Shown one piece after another: positions 47,580-58,471 of a DNA stretch of 64,000 nt. A program made the position numbers and the translations under genes. Within the stretch, counting starts at the first letter, position 1, and each line of letters begins with the position of its first letter. This stretch comes from Prevotella multiformis DSM 16608 (GTDB taxonomy: Bacteria; Bacteroidota; Bacteroidia; Bacteroidales; Bacteroidaceae). The notes below the pieces were generated by a model, which was not told where the DNA came from, ran no database searches, and saw only the letters and a list, made by a program, of their open reading frames with translations. The DNA lies in assembly GCF_000191065.1 (NCBI RefSeq), contig NZ_GL872282.1, positions 1,059,662-1,123,661 of the forward strand, in the 5' to 3' direction.

Positions 47580-50500
47580 ATGACAAAGATGTTCGGACAT
47601 TTAAGACGAAGAATCCTCTCACTGCTGCTCCTTCTGTCGGGAGCAGCCTGCATGGCGTCCGGGTCGGCGCACTTCGCCCGGTTTTTCAACGTTTCTCTGC
47701 CTTATGCGGCGAACGAGGTGGAGCAGGTGTGGCAGGACCGCCAGGGGATGGTCTGGCTCATCACGAGGCAGGGCGTGTTCACCTACGACGGTTACAGCAC
47801 CCGGAAGATTACCGGCGGCAGCTTCTGGACTGCTGCCGCATTGAACCGCGACATCCTTATACTGGGCGGTGACGACGGACTCCGGTTTCTCGACATCAGG
47901 AGCGAACGGCTCTGCAACCCTCTGGGCAATGTCCCGCAGACGGGCGAGGTACGTGTAGTCGTCATGTCGGGAGGAGTCCTCTATGCGGGGACGAAGTCGA
48001 ACGGTCTCTTCAGCTTCGACACCCGGCGCCGGCTGTGGCAGCGGTATATGGTTCCGGGCGGCAAGGACAATATCATCTACGCCATCCGACCTGTCGGCAA
48101 CGGCGTGTACATAGGCCATCTGAAGGGACTCTCTTTCATGGACGGCAGGGGAAACATAAGGGACACGGGCATACACGACAATGTCTACAGCATCGATATA
48201 GACCGGAGACGCAGGTGTCTGTGGGTCGGAACGGAGCATGGTCTCCTGCACCGCAGTCTGGTGGACGGAAAGACGGCTCGTGCCCTGTCGGGCAGCACGT
48301 ACAACCATCCCCTCGTCCTGCCTGACGGCAACCTGCTCGTCGCTTCAGAATACGGCATGCTGGTGTTCAACCCGGAAAGCGGAAGCAGACGGACGGTGAG
48401 CCATGACGTGTCGTCGCCTCTGTACAGTCTGCCCAGCAACCGTATCAACAGCTTCTTCCGCGACCGCCTGGGCAATATATGGATCTCCACCGACCACGGG
48501 GCGGCATTCGCCCGGCAGGCGGATCCTTTCGAGTACACCCGCATTGTCGACATGATCCGCTCGAACGAGGGAAACACCTTCACGAACGTCCTCGAGACGG
48601 CTGACGGGGAGAAGTGGCTCGGAGGAGAGAACGGAATCCTGCACGTCACAAGGCGGGGCTGCAGATGGTTCAGGGTCGGCAGCGGACTGAAGAAGAACAT
48701 GATACGCCATATCTATGAAGACCGTGACCATGACATCTGGATCGCCACGGATGCGAGTATAGCCAGGTACGACCGGCAGGCGGACCGGTTCGACTATTTC
48801 ACCCTCACCGGCAGCGACGGACGGAATTCGGACTGGGCCTATGCCCTCTACGAAGACGACCGGCGGAGGCTGTGGGTGGCCACCTACATGGGCGGACTGT
48901 ACGTCGTCGACAAGAAGGCGCTGCTGCGGAGCGGCGGGACTTACCGGATGCTGCGGTCGCCCTTCGGGAAGGATGCCGAGCTGGTAAGCACGGCCTACCG
49001 GCTTGTTCCGGACGGCAGCGGACACCTGTGGACCTATACCGGCAAGGGACTGGTGTCCATCGACACACGCAGTTTCCGCGTGTCGCTCAGGCGGAAGATG
49101 TTTCTTGACGGCATGACGGTGGCAAGAGGCTCTGTATGGATTGACGTGCAGGGTCGTCTTTACAGATACGAGATGGCATCGGGCAGGTACACCGATACCG
49201 GGTTCAGCGTGGATGACGGCATGATCTATGCCTTCGTGAACGAGAACGCCCGGGTATGGATGTCGACGTCAGAAGGACTTTTCTACATCGACCTGCACGA
49301 CAATACGGTCCATTCTTCGGGCAAGCCCGAGTACAGGTTCACGGCCGGTACTTACGTGGGTGCAGACCGTTCGATATGCTGGGGCGGACAGGATGTCGTG
49401 GCCAGGCAGCGGATATCGGACGGAAGGAACAGCCGTGACGTGGATGTTTACGTCACGGGGATAAGCGTCGACGGCAGAGCTGTCGGCGGCATTGTCCCGC
49501 GCTTTGCCACGGATATCCGTCTTGGCGGAAGGAAGAACATCTCCATCTTCCTTTCCACCTACGACTACGGCAACGGCAGCTCGGAAGTACTGTGGTACAG
49601 ACTGGGCGACGGCAGCCGATGGATGCCGCTGGCTGCGGGGACGAACAGCATCGCCCTGCCGGCCCTGCCGGGCGGTGCCTGCGAACTGTATGTGTCGGCC
49701 GGTCCCCGGTCGGGCAGTGTCAGGAAGTACACGCTCTGGGTGCCCTATCCCTGGTACCGGCAGTGGTGGGCATGGCTGCTGTATCTTCTGTCGTCCTCGT
49801 CGCTTGTCTATGCGGTCTTCTCCTTTTACAGAAGGCGTGCGCAGCAGGAGCTAAGAGAACGCGAACGGGAGAACGCCATCGCCCTGACGGAGCAGAAGAT
49901 GGACTTCTTCGTCGAGATGTCGCATGAGGTCAAGACACCGCTCAGCCTGATCATAGCCCCGCTGGAGAAGCTGCTGTCGGAAACGACCAATGCCCGTTTC
50001 CGCGGGAAGCTGCGGTCGATACATGGCAATGCCATGCGGCTGAGCGACATCATCAACCGCATATTGGACTTCAAGCGGATGGAAGTCGAGGGCGATGACC
50101 GGATTCTCGACTCGCACGTCGATTTCGTCTCCCTGGTGGGCAACTGTGTCCGTGAGTTTTCTGACCGGGCACGGGACCGGCAGGTGTCGCTGTCGTTCCA
50201 CAGCTCCGTAGAGACGCTCTGGATGGATGTTGACATCGTCAAGATACAGTCGGTCGTCCGCAACCTCCTGTCCAATGCTGCAAAATATGTTGACGACAGG
50301 ACGGGGCGGATTACGGTCAGCGTCGGTACGGGACAGGGCTGCGCAACGGTCAGCGTTGCTGACAACGGGCCGGGTGTCCCGGCAGGCGAACTCCGCCGGA
50401 TCTTCTATAAGTACTACAAAGGCGACAGCCAGCATGACGGTACGGGGCTGGGGCTGGCCGTGGCGAGGAAATATGTGGAACTCCATGGGGGGACAATCGC

Positions 50501-51359
50501 CGCCGAGAATGCCGGCGGGCTGAGGGTGACCTTCTCGATTCCTGTCGGCGAGGCCGGGTACGGACTGTCGGGCGACGGAAGTCGTACCGGCGATGCGGAC
50601 GGACGGCCGACGGTGCTTGTCGTGGATGACAACCATGACATGGTGGACTTCCTGAAGTCTGCCCTGAACGAGAACTACAGGGCGATGGTGGCTTACAGCG
50701 GTGAGGAAGCGATGGAACACGTGGCGGCGACAGTCCCCGACATCATCATCACCGACCAGATGATGCCCGGCATGGACGGGACGGAACTGTGCAGGCGGCT
50801 GCGGCATAACCATGCGACAGCAGACACGCCCATCATCATGCTGACGGCAAAAGATGACCAGACGACAGAACTGAAGAGCATTTCGTGCGGTGCCGACGTG
50901 TTCATTCCCAAGCCTTTCAATCTGCAGAAACTCCAGCTGCACATGGTACAGCTGCTCAGGCGGAAGGCTTCGATAGTCAAGAGTGCCCATATCGTTTCTA
51001 TCGCGGAAGAGGGACAGGGGAGAATTGAAACGGTGAATGATGACGAGCGTTTGATGACCGAAATCATGAAGGCCATCAACAGCAATATGTCGTCGGAAGA
51101 ATTCAATGTAAGCAGACTGTGCGAGCTGATCGGAATCGAACAGAAGCAGCTTTACCGGAAGATGAAGTTGCTTACAGGGCAGACACCTGTCAGTTTCATA
51201 CGTGAACAGCGGCTGAAGCGGGCTGCCATGCTGCTTGGACAGGGGCAGCTTACGGTTTCCGAGGTGATGTATCAGGTGGGCTTCAGCAGTCTGTCGTATT
51301 TCAACAAATGTTTTACCGGGATGTACAAGGTGTCTCCAAAGGAATACAAAGGCAGCTGA
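47580..51359 (+). CDS. Hybrid two-component system regulator of the galactan locus
   Basis: The 1259-residue protein combines sensor, kinase, receiver and DNA-binding parts. The order is: signal/anchor region (1-28), two-propeller periplasmic sensor with Reg_prop repeats (about 35-640, e.g. WQDRQGMVWLITRQGVFTYDG), Y_Y_Y domain (about 645-720), one membrane helix (about 722-745), and HisKA with His782 in EMSHEVKTPLSL. Then come HATPase (about 890-1000, DNGPGVPAGE and GTGLGLAV), a receiver with Asp1059 in IITDQMMPGMDG, and a C-terminal AraC-type helix-turn-helix ending FSSLSYFNKCFTGMYKVSPKEY. Such regulators sense oligosaccharides in the periplasm and activate adjacent susCD operons; the GH53 locus upstream is the obvious target. 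Confidence 0.95.
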   Translation: MTKMFGHLRRRILSLLLLLSGAACMASGSAHFARFFNVSLPYAANEVEQVWQDRQGMVWLITRQGVFTYDGYSTRKITGGSFWTAAALNRDILILGGDDGLRFLDIRSERLCNPLGNVPQTGEVRVVVMSGGVLYAGTKSNGLFSFDTRRRLWQRYMVPGGKDNIIYAIRPVGNGVYIGHLKGLSFMDGRGNIRDTGIHDNVYSIDIDRRRRCLWVGTEHGLLHRSLVDGKTARALSGSTYNHPLVLPDGNLLVASEYGMLVFNPESGSRRTVSHDVSSPLYSLPSNRINSFFRDRLGNIWISTDHGAAFARQADPFEYTRIVDMIRSNEGNTFTNVLETADGEKWLGGENGILHVTRRGCRWFRVGSGLKKNMIRHIYEDRDHDIWIATDASIARYDRQADRFDYFTLTGSDGRNSDWAYALYEDDRRRLWVATYMGGLYVVDKKALLRSGGTYRMLRSPFGKDAELVSTAYRLVPDGSGHLWTYTGKGLVSIDTRSFRVSLRRKMFLDGMTVARGSVWIDVQGRLYRYEMASGRYTDTGFSVDDGMIYAFVNENARVWMSTSEGLFYIDLHDNTVHSSGKPEYRFTAGTYVGADRSICWGGQDVVARQRISDGRNSRDVDVYVTGISVDGRAVGGIVPRFATDIRLGGRKNISIFLSTYDYGNGSSEVLWYRLGDGSRWMPLAAGTNSIALPALPGGACELYVSAGPRSGSVRKYTLWVPYPWYRQWWAWLLYLLSSSSLVYAVFSFYRRRAQQELRERERENAIALTEQKMDFFVEMSHEVKTPLSLIIAPLEKLLSETTNARFRGKLRSIHGNAMRLSDIINRILDFKRMEVEGDDRILDSHVDFVSLVGNCVREFSDRARDRQVSLSFHSSVETLWMDVDIVKIQSVVRNLLSNAAKYVDDRTGRITVSVGTGQGCATVSVADNGPGVPAGELRRIFYKYYKGDSQHDGTGLGLAVARKYVELHGGTIAAENAGGLRVTFSIPVGEAGYGLSGDGSRTGDADGRPTVLVVDDNHDMVDFLKSALNENYRAMVAYSGEEAMEHVAATVPDIIITDQMMPGMDGTELCRRLRHNHATADTPIIMLTAKDDQTTELKSISCGADVFIPKPFNLQKLQLHMVQLLRRKASIVKSAHIVSIAEEGQGRIETVNDDERLMTEIMKAINSNMSSEEFNVSRLCELIGIEQKQLYRKMKLLTGQTPVSFIREQRLKRAAMLLGQGQLTVSEVMYQVGFSSLSYFNKCFTGMYKVSPKEYKGS

Positions 51360-51395
51360 CGGCTTCGGCATCGGCGGGGAAGGGGGATTGATAAA

Positions 51396-51441
51396 AGGGA
51401 ATGAAGGGACGTGCTTTGCAGCAGTCGCCCCTTCATTCCCT
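51396..51441 (-). terminator. Hairpin between convergent regulator and folC genes
   Basis: AGGGAATGAAGGG pairs perfectly with CCCTTCATTCCCT (13 bp, 20-nt loop). On the minus strand TTTT follows, so it can serve folC; on the plus strand only a T-rich tract begins further on. Confidence 0.6.
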
Positions 51442-51525
51442 CTGTGTGTCTTTGTCTCTTTTTGCTTTTCTTATGTCTCTTTGCTTCCCTTGTGTGTCTT
51501 TGTCCTTTTGTGTGCTTCGTTGGAC
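51442..51525. repeat. Low-complexity TGTGTCTTTGTC tract
   Basis: About three imperfect repeats of TGTGTGTCTTTGTC or ATGTCTCTTTGC fill this convergent spacer. The tract is pyrimidine-biased on the plus strand. No gene function is suggested. Confidence 0.45.
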
Positions 51526-51567
51526 TTATGTTTGCTTTGAGAGCCTGTACCGAAGGCTGCCCGGAGG

Positions 51568-52854
51568 TCATCTGATGGCTGCCAGAAGGTCGGCCACTAC
51601 ATAGCTGGAACCTCCGACGAAGATGAAATCGTCCTTGTCGGCAGCATGAAGGGCGGCACGGTAGGCTTCCGGAACGGTAGGGAAGGTCTCTCCGTGCAGG
51701 CCGTAGCCGGCAGCTGTGGCGGCGACTTTCTCTGCCGGGAAGGCACGTCGGGTGGAGGGCTGTGTCCAGTAGTAGGCGGCATCGTCGGGCAGCATGGACA
51801 TGACAGCGTGCAGGTCCTTGTCGTCTACCATGCCGAAGACGATGCGCCTGCAGCGGCAGGGCTGGTGACGGATCTGCCGGGAGAGGTACTGCCAGCCTCC
51901 GGCATTGTGCCCTGTGTCGCAGATGACCAGCGGACGGTCCTGCAGTTTCTGCCATCTCCCCATCAGGCCTGTAGCCTCGCAGACATCGGCGAAGCCTCGG
52001 GCGATGCTGTCGGTATTTCTGATCACGCCTTTATTATACAGGAGCATGGCGGCTGTCAGCACCGTGTTGGCATTCTTCTCCTGATAACTGCCGCCCAGTT
52101 CGCCGGTGATGTCGCCGAAGAAGCGTGTCCGGTAAGCGATGCCGCCGGTAGGGAGTGCGTGTGATGCGCATACGGCCGGAATGTCTTCCGCAAAGACGAT
52201 GAGTGCGTCCATCTTCTGTGCCTTTGCCTGGAATACCGCCTTTGTCTCGGGTACGGCCTCGCCGATGATGACGGGTACGCCCTGTTTGATGATGCCTGCT
52301 TTCTCGCCGGCAATCGCTGCCAGGGTATTACCGAGGAACTGTGTGTGGTCGAGTGAGATGTTGGTGATGATGGACAGGACGGGGGTGATGATGTTCGTGC
52401 AGTCCAGCCTGCCGCCCAGACCTACTTCGATGACGGCGATGTCTACCTTCTGTTCAGCAAAGTATTTGAATGCCAGTGCTGTCGTCAGCTCAAAGAAAGA
52501 CGGATGGAGCGGTTCGAAGAAGCGACGCTCCTGTTCGACGAAATCTATGACTTCCTGTTCCGGAATCATCTGTTCGTTGACCCTGATGCGCTCTCGGAAG
52601 TCAACAAGATGCGGACTGGTGTAGAGTCCTACTTTGTAGCCTTCGGCCTGGAGAATGGCGGCCAGTGTGTGCGAACAGGAGCCTTTGCCGTTGGTTCCGG
52701 CAACATGGATGGACAGGAAACGGGTGTGAGGATGGCCGAAGTGTTCGTCCAGAGCCTTTGTCGTACCCAGTCCTTCTTTATAGGCGGAAGCACCGATGTG
52801 CTCGAAGACGGGGGTGCTGGCAAACAGGTATTTTACAGTTTCTTGGTATGTCAT
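51568..52854 (-). CDS. folC: Bifunctional folylpolyglutamate / dihydrofolate synthase
   Basis: The start at 52854 (MTYQETVKYLFASTP) gives 428 residues; an upstream in-frame extension is only repeat sequence. FolC adds glutamates to folates and may make dihydrofolate from dihydropteroate. It has the Mur-ligase-type P-loop VAGTNGKGS (about residues 50-58), YTSPHLVDFRERIRVN, VEVGLGGRLDCTN, the ISLDHTQFLG motif, and VICDTGHNAGGW in the C-terminal domain. It is downstream of dnaJ on the same strand, separated by a GATA-rich array. Confidence 0.94.
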   Translation of the reverse strand: MTYQETVKYLFASTPVFEHIGASAYKEGLGTTKALDEHFGHPHTRFLSIHVAGTNGKGSCSHTLAAILQAEGYKVGLYTSPHLVDFRERIRVNEQMIPEQEVIDFVEQERRFFEPLHPSFFELTTALAFKYFAEQKVDIAVIEVGLGGRLDCTNIITPVLSIITNISLDHTQFLGNTLAAIAGEKAGIIKQGVPVIIGEAVPETKAVFQAKAQKMDALIVFAEDIPAVCASHALPTGGIAYRTRFFGDITGELGGSYQEKNANTVLTAAMLLYNKGVIRNTDSIARGFADVCEATGLMGRWQKLQDRPLVICDTGHNAGGWQYLSRQIRHQPCRCRRIVFGMVDDKDLHAVMSMLPDDAAYYWTQPSTRRAFPAEKVAATAAGYGLHGETFPTVPEAYRAALHAADKDDFIFVGGSSYVVADLLAAIR

Positions 52855-52960
52855 GGGATGGGTGGGGTAGGAGGGGATGGGCGGTGATAAGCGGTGATGG
52901 CTGGTGATAAGCGATGATGGCTGTGATAAGCGATGATGGGCTGTGATAAGCGGTGATAAG
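52855..52960. repeat. GATA-rich tandem array upstream of folC
   Basis: Units such as GCGGTGATAAGC, GCGATGATGGCT and GGTGATAAGC repeat with about a 10- and 20-bp rhythm across the whole spacer between the dnaJ stop and the folC start. The same kind of array lies at 3628-3700. Confidence 0.65.
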
Positions 52961-52963
52961 CGT

Positions 52964-54106
52964 CTATGAGAACAGTTTACGGAAGTTCTCGAAGATGGAG
53001 TGCTTGGTCGTGGTGTCGCCTTTGAAGTTTTCGCTCTCACGCAGCCTCTCGATGGCTTTCCGCTCTTCTTTGTTCAGTTCCTTCGGGACATACACGCTGA
53101 TGTGGACGATCAGATCGCCTGTGCCGATTCCATAGCCTTGGACGGCGGGCAGTCCCTTGCCGCGCAGGCGGAGCGTCTTGCCCGGCTGCGTGCCCGGTTC
53201 GATCTTGATCTTCACGCTGCTCCCGTCAATGGTCGGGATGTCAGCCTGTCCGCCCAGTACCGCCGTCGGGAAATCGAGCAGGAGATTGTAGACGACATTC
53301 TGTCCGTCGCGGATGAAGGTATCGTCGGGCTCTTCCTCTATGTACACTTGGATATCTCCCGTCACACCGTTGTGTCTTCCGGCGTTGCCCTTGCCCGGGA
53401 CATTGACGACCATACCCTCGGCTACGCCTGCCGGGATGTTGATTTCAACGACTTCTTCGCCTTTGACGATGCCTTCTCCATGGCAGTGGCTGCACTTGTT
53501 CTTGATAACGGTTCCCTCGCCGCCGCAGACATGGCAGACGGTCTGGGTCTGCATCATGCCGAAGATGCTCTGCTGGGTGCGGATTTCCACGCCCGTCCCA
53601 TGACAGTTCGGGCAGGTCTCGCTACCGCTGCCGGCCTCTGCTCCAGAGCCGTGGCAGTGGTCGCAGGTAACATCCTTGCGCACCTTGAACTTCTTGGTGA
53701 CACCTGTCGCTACCTCTTGCAGGGATAGCCGGACCTTCAGACGCAGGTCCGTACCCCGGTATCTCTGTGCCTGATGTCCGCCTCTGCCGCGCCCGCCGAA
53801 GATGTCGCCGAACATGGAGAAGATGTCGTCCATGGAGAATCCGCCGGCTGCACCGAACGGACTGCCGCCGCCAAATCCGCCGCCCGGTGCATCGAAACCG
53901 AACTGGTCGTACATCTGGCGTTTCTGCGGGTCATGCAGCACATCGTATGCTTCGGCGGCTTCCTTGAACTTTGCCTCTGCCTCCGTATCACCCGGATTGC
54001 GGTCGGGATGATACTTGATGGCAAGTTTCCTGTATGCTTTCTTTATCTCGTCTTCTGAGGCGCTCTTGCTGACACCCAGCACCTCGTAGTAGTCTCTTTT
54101 TGCCAT
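52964..54106 (-). CDS. dnaJ: Chaperone DnaJ
   Basis: DnaJ delivers unfolded proteins to DnaK and stimulates its ATPase. The 380-residue protein has the J domain with HPD at residues 33-35, a Gly/Phe-rich linker (about 73-110) and four zinc-binding CXXCXGXG repeats ([32 protein letters not shown]). The C-terminal substrate-binding domains carry [15 protein letters not shown]. Full class I architecture. It follows grpE by about 150 bp and precedes folC, making a grpE-dnaJ-folC unit. Confidence 0.97.
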   Translation of the reverse strand: MAKRDYYEVLGVSKSASEDEIKKAYRKLAIKYHPDRNPGDTEAEAKFKEAAEAYDVLHDPQKRQMYDQFGFDAPGGGFGGGSPFGAAGGFSMDDIFSMFGDIFGGRGRGGHQAQRYRGTDLRLKVRLSLQEVATGVTKKFKVRKDVTCDHCHGSGAEAGSGSETCPNCHGTGVEIRTQQSIFGMMQTQTVCHVCGGEGTVIKNKCSHCHGEGIVKGEEVVEINIPAGVAEGMVVNVPGKGNAGRHNGVTGDIQVYIEEEPDDTFIRDGQNVVYNLLLDFPTAVLGGQADIPTIDGSSVKIKIEPGTQPGKTLRLRGKGLPAVQGYGIGTGDLIVHISVYVPKELNKEERKAIERLRESENFKGDTTTKHSIFENFRKLFS

Positions 54107-54255
54107 TCTTCTTTATGGAATTTAAGGAGGCAGGGAGAGCTGCAAAGGGGAAGGCGGCCGCCCCGACCCTTATGTCCGGAGTGCCGAGGGGACAGCCCCC
54201 GCATGAGTGGGATTTCCTTCAGCGCCTCTTCGTCTCTTTCTGTCTCCTTCCGATA

Positions 54256-54822
54256 TTATTGTCCGACGGCCACTTTCGCATGGCGGATGACCTTGTCGTT
54301 GAGCGTGTAACCCGTCTGTACGCAGTCGATCACCTTGCCTTTCTTTTCGTCGCCCATGCCCGGAACCATTGCGATGGCCTCATGGTAGTCGACGTTGAAG
54401 TCGGCGTTGTCGGTTTCGATCTTCTTTACGCCTAACGTTTCCAGCACCTTGATGAACTTCTTGAATATCAGTTCAAAGCCCTCCTTGATGGCCTGCGGGT
54501 CTTCCGTCTTGTCAGCAAGTGCGCGTTCGAAATCGTCAAGAACGGGCAGGACTGCCGAGACGGTCTTCTCGCTTCCGTTGAGGATAAGCTCCGACTTCTC
54601 CTTCAGCGTGCGTTTTTTGTAGTTGTCGAATTCAGCCGCCAGACGGATGTACTTGTCTTTCCACTGGTCGGCTTCCTGCCGTGCAGCCGTTGCAGGGTCG
54701 GTCTCCTGTTCTTCCGGCACAGGCTGCTCTTCCTGCGTCTCAGCTTCGTTCGCGGCGGTATTCTGGCTGTTCTGTTCCAGCTCTTCGCCATCCACGTTTA
54801 TCTTTCTCTTGTTCTTACTCAT
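54256..54822 (-). CDS. grpE: Nucleotide exchange factor GrpE
   Basis: GrpE exchanges ADP for ATP on DnaK. The 188-residue protein has an acidic, Gln/Glu-rich N-terminus (to about 60), a long coiled coil with WKDKYIRLAAEFDNYKKRTL, and the C-terminal beta domain with VDYHEAIAMVPG and the closing VIDCVQTGYTLNDKVIRHAKV. It is the first gene of the unit with dnaJ. I did not recognise a CIRCE or other heat-shock operator upstream. Confidence 0.96.
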   Translation of the reverse strand: MSKNKRKINVDGEELEQNSQNTAANEAETQEEQPVPEEQETDPATAARQEADQWKDKYIRLAAEFDNYKKRTLKEKSELILNGSEKTVSAVLPVLDDFERALADKTEDPQAIKEGFELIFKKFIKVLETLGVKKIETDNADFNVDYHEAIAMVPGMGDEKKGKVIDCVQTGYTLNDKVIRHAKVAVGQ

Positions 54823-55022
54823 GTCTAAATTCTATTTCTCATAAGTATGTATTGCAAATTGTATGCCATCTTTGACGTTCTCAAGACCGGTTCTGCCGAC
54901 CGCCTCTGACGGCTTCAGCCTTCCCGGCCGGCCGGGGATGCCGCATGAAAGCAGGAAGACACCGGCGGGCCAGCCCTGCCTCATGGCTCCGGCATGCCTG
55001 TATGGAATCCCCGGATTCTGCC

Positions 55023-56645
<1,623 letters not shown>

Positions 56646-56675
56646 CTAATACCTTATTATATCGTAATTTGACTG

Positions 56676-56707
56676 CAAAGGTACTACTTTTATTTTATTT
56701 CCCCAAA
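56676..56707 (-). promoter_or_regulatory. Promoter of the ABC-F gene
   Basis: On the minus strand TTTG (56707-56704), 20 bases, TACCTTTG (56683-56676): an exact consensus match, 36 bp before the start codon. Confidence 0.8.
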
Positions 56708-56895
56708 AATCCTCCGTGCTACTACCGGCGTTGTGTGGCCAGCTGTTCTGTGCGTGGGGGCATCTGTCCTTCCTGTGTGTGACGGAGCGGCAACTCCCCG
56801 GCAAGGCCTGATTACAAGAGTGTGCTTTTCGGGCAGGGGTGTTGATAGGCCATGGGTGAATGACAGATGGATGGCTCACCCTGATGGAGAAGTGC

Positions 56896-57690
56896 TTATG
56901 GTTTCAGCCATACGCTTTGCGGCTTCACGATCAACCGGGCATTGTTATACGCCATTTTCAGTGTGAGACAGGTGCGGGCGGTATAAGTATCATCGCTGAT
57001 TTTATGGATGACCAATGCCAAATCAGGATTGGGAGACCCTGGCGTAAGGTTCAGGGGTAACAATAGCTGGATACGGTTGTTGTAAAATTGAGGGACAGCC
57101 AGTTTGTAGTTGGTTTTTACTCTTTTCTTCACTTCTTCTATGGCTCCATCCAGTCTACGGCGTATTTCTCCCGAATCCAGAGATTGGATGTGGATGGGGA
57201 ATCGTGTCAGGTTGTCTTCAATGATATGGTCAAGTTGTGGAATAAGTTGACATCGTGGATTGAAAATCAGATCCTCGGGTTTCTGAAAGAAGTCGGCAAT
57301 GTCCGGGTGTCTGCTTGGAAATGTTTTTAGCAGTTGGATGTCACTTTCTTTTAGGAAAGCCTTGAAACAATATTGGGGATTGTCCTTTCCTTTCCGAGGT
57401 TTGCGGTATTCCTCAAAGAAAGCGAATATAGGCTCCAGATTCTTGGTTACCAATCCCGTATTGAAACAAGCGTGAGAGTTGTTGCTTGTGTATGCCACCT
57501 TGTTCTCTGCTTTGAGCTTTCTGAAAATATGTTCCAGATAACTCTTCAAAATTGAATAATGTTTTTCGTTTGCATCCGAGAATTCCCAAGCTTCAGGGTC
57601 TGCAAGATTCTCGGCCAGGAACTCAATGGCTTTGTCATAGTTGGGGAAGTAGGCAAACTTAAAAAGTGCCGATTCAAAAGTCTTTTTCAT
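56896..57690 (-). CDS. DUF3825-domain protein
   Basis: The 264-residue protein matches DUF3825. An N-terminal helical region (about 1-60) is followed by a body including SHACFNTGLVTKNLEPIFAFF and PIHIQSLDSGEIRRRLDGAI. The characteristic C-terminal core is LPLNLTPGSPNPDLALVIHK with TYTARTCLTLKMAYNNARLIVKPQSVWL. The Asn-Thr-Gly-Leu and Tyr-Asn-Asn-Ala-Arg-Leu motifs are conserved in the family. The function is not established; the domain is found in accessory and defence-associated contexts and sometimes next to RNA-binding domains. The gene is AT-richer than its neighbours and sits alone in an island. Its leader carries a consensus promoter and an intrinsic terminator. Confidence 0.85.
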   Translation of the reverse strand: MKKTFESALFKFAYFPNYDKAIEFLAENLADPEAWEFSDANEKHYSILKSYLEHIFRKLKAENKVAYTSNNSHACFNTGLVTKNLEPIFAFFEEYRKPRKGKDNPQYCFKAFLKESDIQLLKTFPSRHPDIADFFQKPEDLIFNPRCQLIPQLDHIIEDNLTRFPIHIQSLDSGEIRRRLDGAIEEVKKRVKTNYKLAVPQFYNNRIQLLLPLNLTPGSPNPDLALVIHKISDDTYTARTCLTLKMAYNNARLIVKPQSVWLKP

Positions 57691-57712
57691 GTGTGTAATG
57701 AATCTAATGTTA

Positions 57713-57750
57713 ATAAAAAAGGATTCTCAAAAAATCTGATGAGAATCCCT
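57713..57750 (-). terminator. Intrinsic terminator in the DUF3825 leader (attenuator candidate)
   Basis: On the minus strand GGATTCTCA pairs with TGAGAATCC around a 10-nt loop and is followed by TTTTTTATT. It lies about 25-60 bp upstream of the DUF3825 start codon and downstream of that gene's own promoter, so it would stop transcription before the gene unless overridden. Confidence 0.75.
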
Positions 57751-57815
57751 ATTGTCTAACTTAAATTTATCTAAAATGGTTGTGGATAGACCCACACGTC
57801 ATTATGTTTATGCCG

Positions 57816-57847
57816 CAAAGATAAGCATTTTCTTGTTCAGTTCCAAA
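57816..57847 (-). promoter_or_regulatory. Promoter of the DUF3825 gene
   Basis: On the minus strand TTTG (57847-57844), 20 bases, TATCTTTG (57823-57816): an exact consensus match. The predicted leader is about 120 nt. It also contains a short hairpin TGTGG / CCACA (around 57777-57795) ahead of the terminator. Confidence 0.75.
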
Positions 57848-57849
57848 TT

Positions 57850-58096
57850 TTCCCCCTGTTTTTTGTTCTTCCGTTAAATCCATAGATTGGAAACAGAATA
57901 AAGGCTAATGCACTTGCAGGATATGACCGTCCGAAATCGGATGGCTTCACAAAGGAGGATAGACTGCAAGATAAGATGCAGAAAAGGGGAACAGATACGA
58001 GGTCTGTCCATCAGCAGGTCTTTCTGTCTTCTACAGACAACTTATTCCCCATCATCGGTATTTGTAAACAGTTTTCATGTAACGCAAAGCGACACA
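57850..58096. other. AT-rich spacer in the DUF3825 island
   Basis: No convincing gene on either strand. The stretch is AT-richer than the neighbouring housekeeping genes and leads into a repeat of the 22-bp family at 58097. Confidence 0.4.
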
Positions 58097-58210
58097 TGCC
58101 CTTTTAGCCTCTAAAAGATGCCTGATTGACTTGCAACAGGTGCTCTTTCAGAGCATTACCAACGCCCTTTTGAAGTCCAATCAGGCACCTTTTAAAAACG
58201 GCTTGATAAC
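58097..58210. repeat. Dispersed repeat family (AGGTGCCTGATTG type), site 3
   Basis: It contains AAAAGATGCCTGATTGACTT in one direction and, inverted, CCAATCAGGCACCTTTTAAA with AACGGCTTGATAA. The inverted half matches the opening of 47244-47337, and both match AAGGTGCCTGATTG at 20463. This site therefore holds a head-to-head pair. Confidence 0.65.
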
Positions 58211-58257
58211 CTGTTGGCTTTCTGCTGGTTGCAAACTTGATTTTTTGTATGTATTTT

Positions 58258-58346
58258 TATATTTGCAGATGATTTGTCTGCAATTATGTAATGGTTTTTC
58301 AAAACCTTGTCTGTATTTTCAACCTATTAAGTTGAAAGGCTTTTGT
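58258..58346 (+). ncRNA. Candidate small RNA (orphan promoter plus terminator)
   Basis: TATATTTG (58258-58265) is a plus-strand -7 box with a CTTG 18 bases upstream. No plus-strand gene follows. About 30 nt on is GGTTTT-TC-AAAACC, and then TTCAAC-CTATTAA-GTTGAA with a later TTTTG, a weak terminator. A short transcript of about 70 nt is possible. This is a pattern-based guess. Confidence 0.25.
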
Positions 58347-58401
58347 ATCGGAGGGGGCTGATAGAATGGACAGCTGACCGTCTTGGCTCTATTTTGTTGA
58401 A

Positions 58402-58471
58402 TGAACCACCTCGGATTTTCCGTAAGGCTCTACGAAAAGCATCCGCACATTTAACGGAAGAACCGGAAAAG
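58402..58471. repeat. 70-bp dispersed element, copy 2
   Basis: Matches 2387-2456 around TACGAAAAGCATCC, with flanking TTCCGT / ACGGAA inverted arms. It overlaps the 3' end of the msrC gene, whose last residues (LFRFFR) are encoded within the element. Confidence 0.6.

Noticed and set aside
49851..51371. 506-codon open frame opposite the regulator's kinase and receiver parts
   Set aside because: Shadow of a gene whose H-box, receiver Asp and AraC domain are all intact on the other strand.
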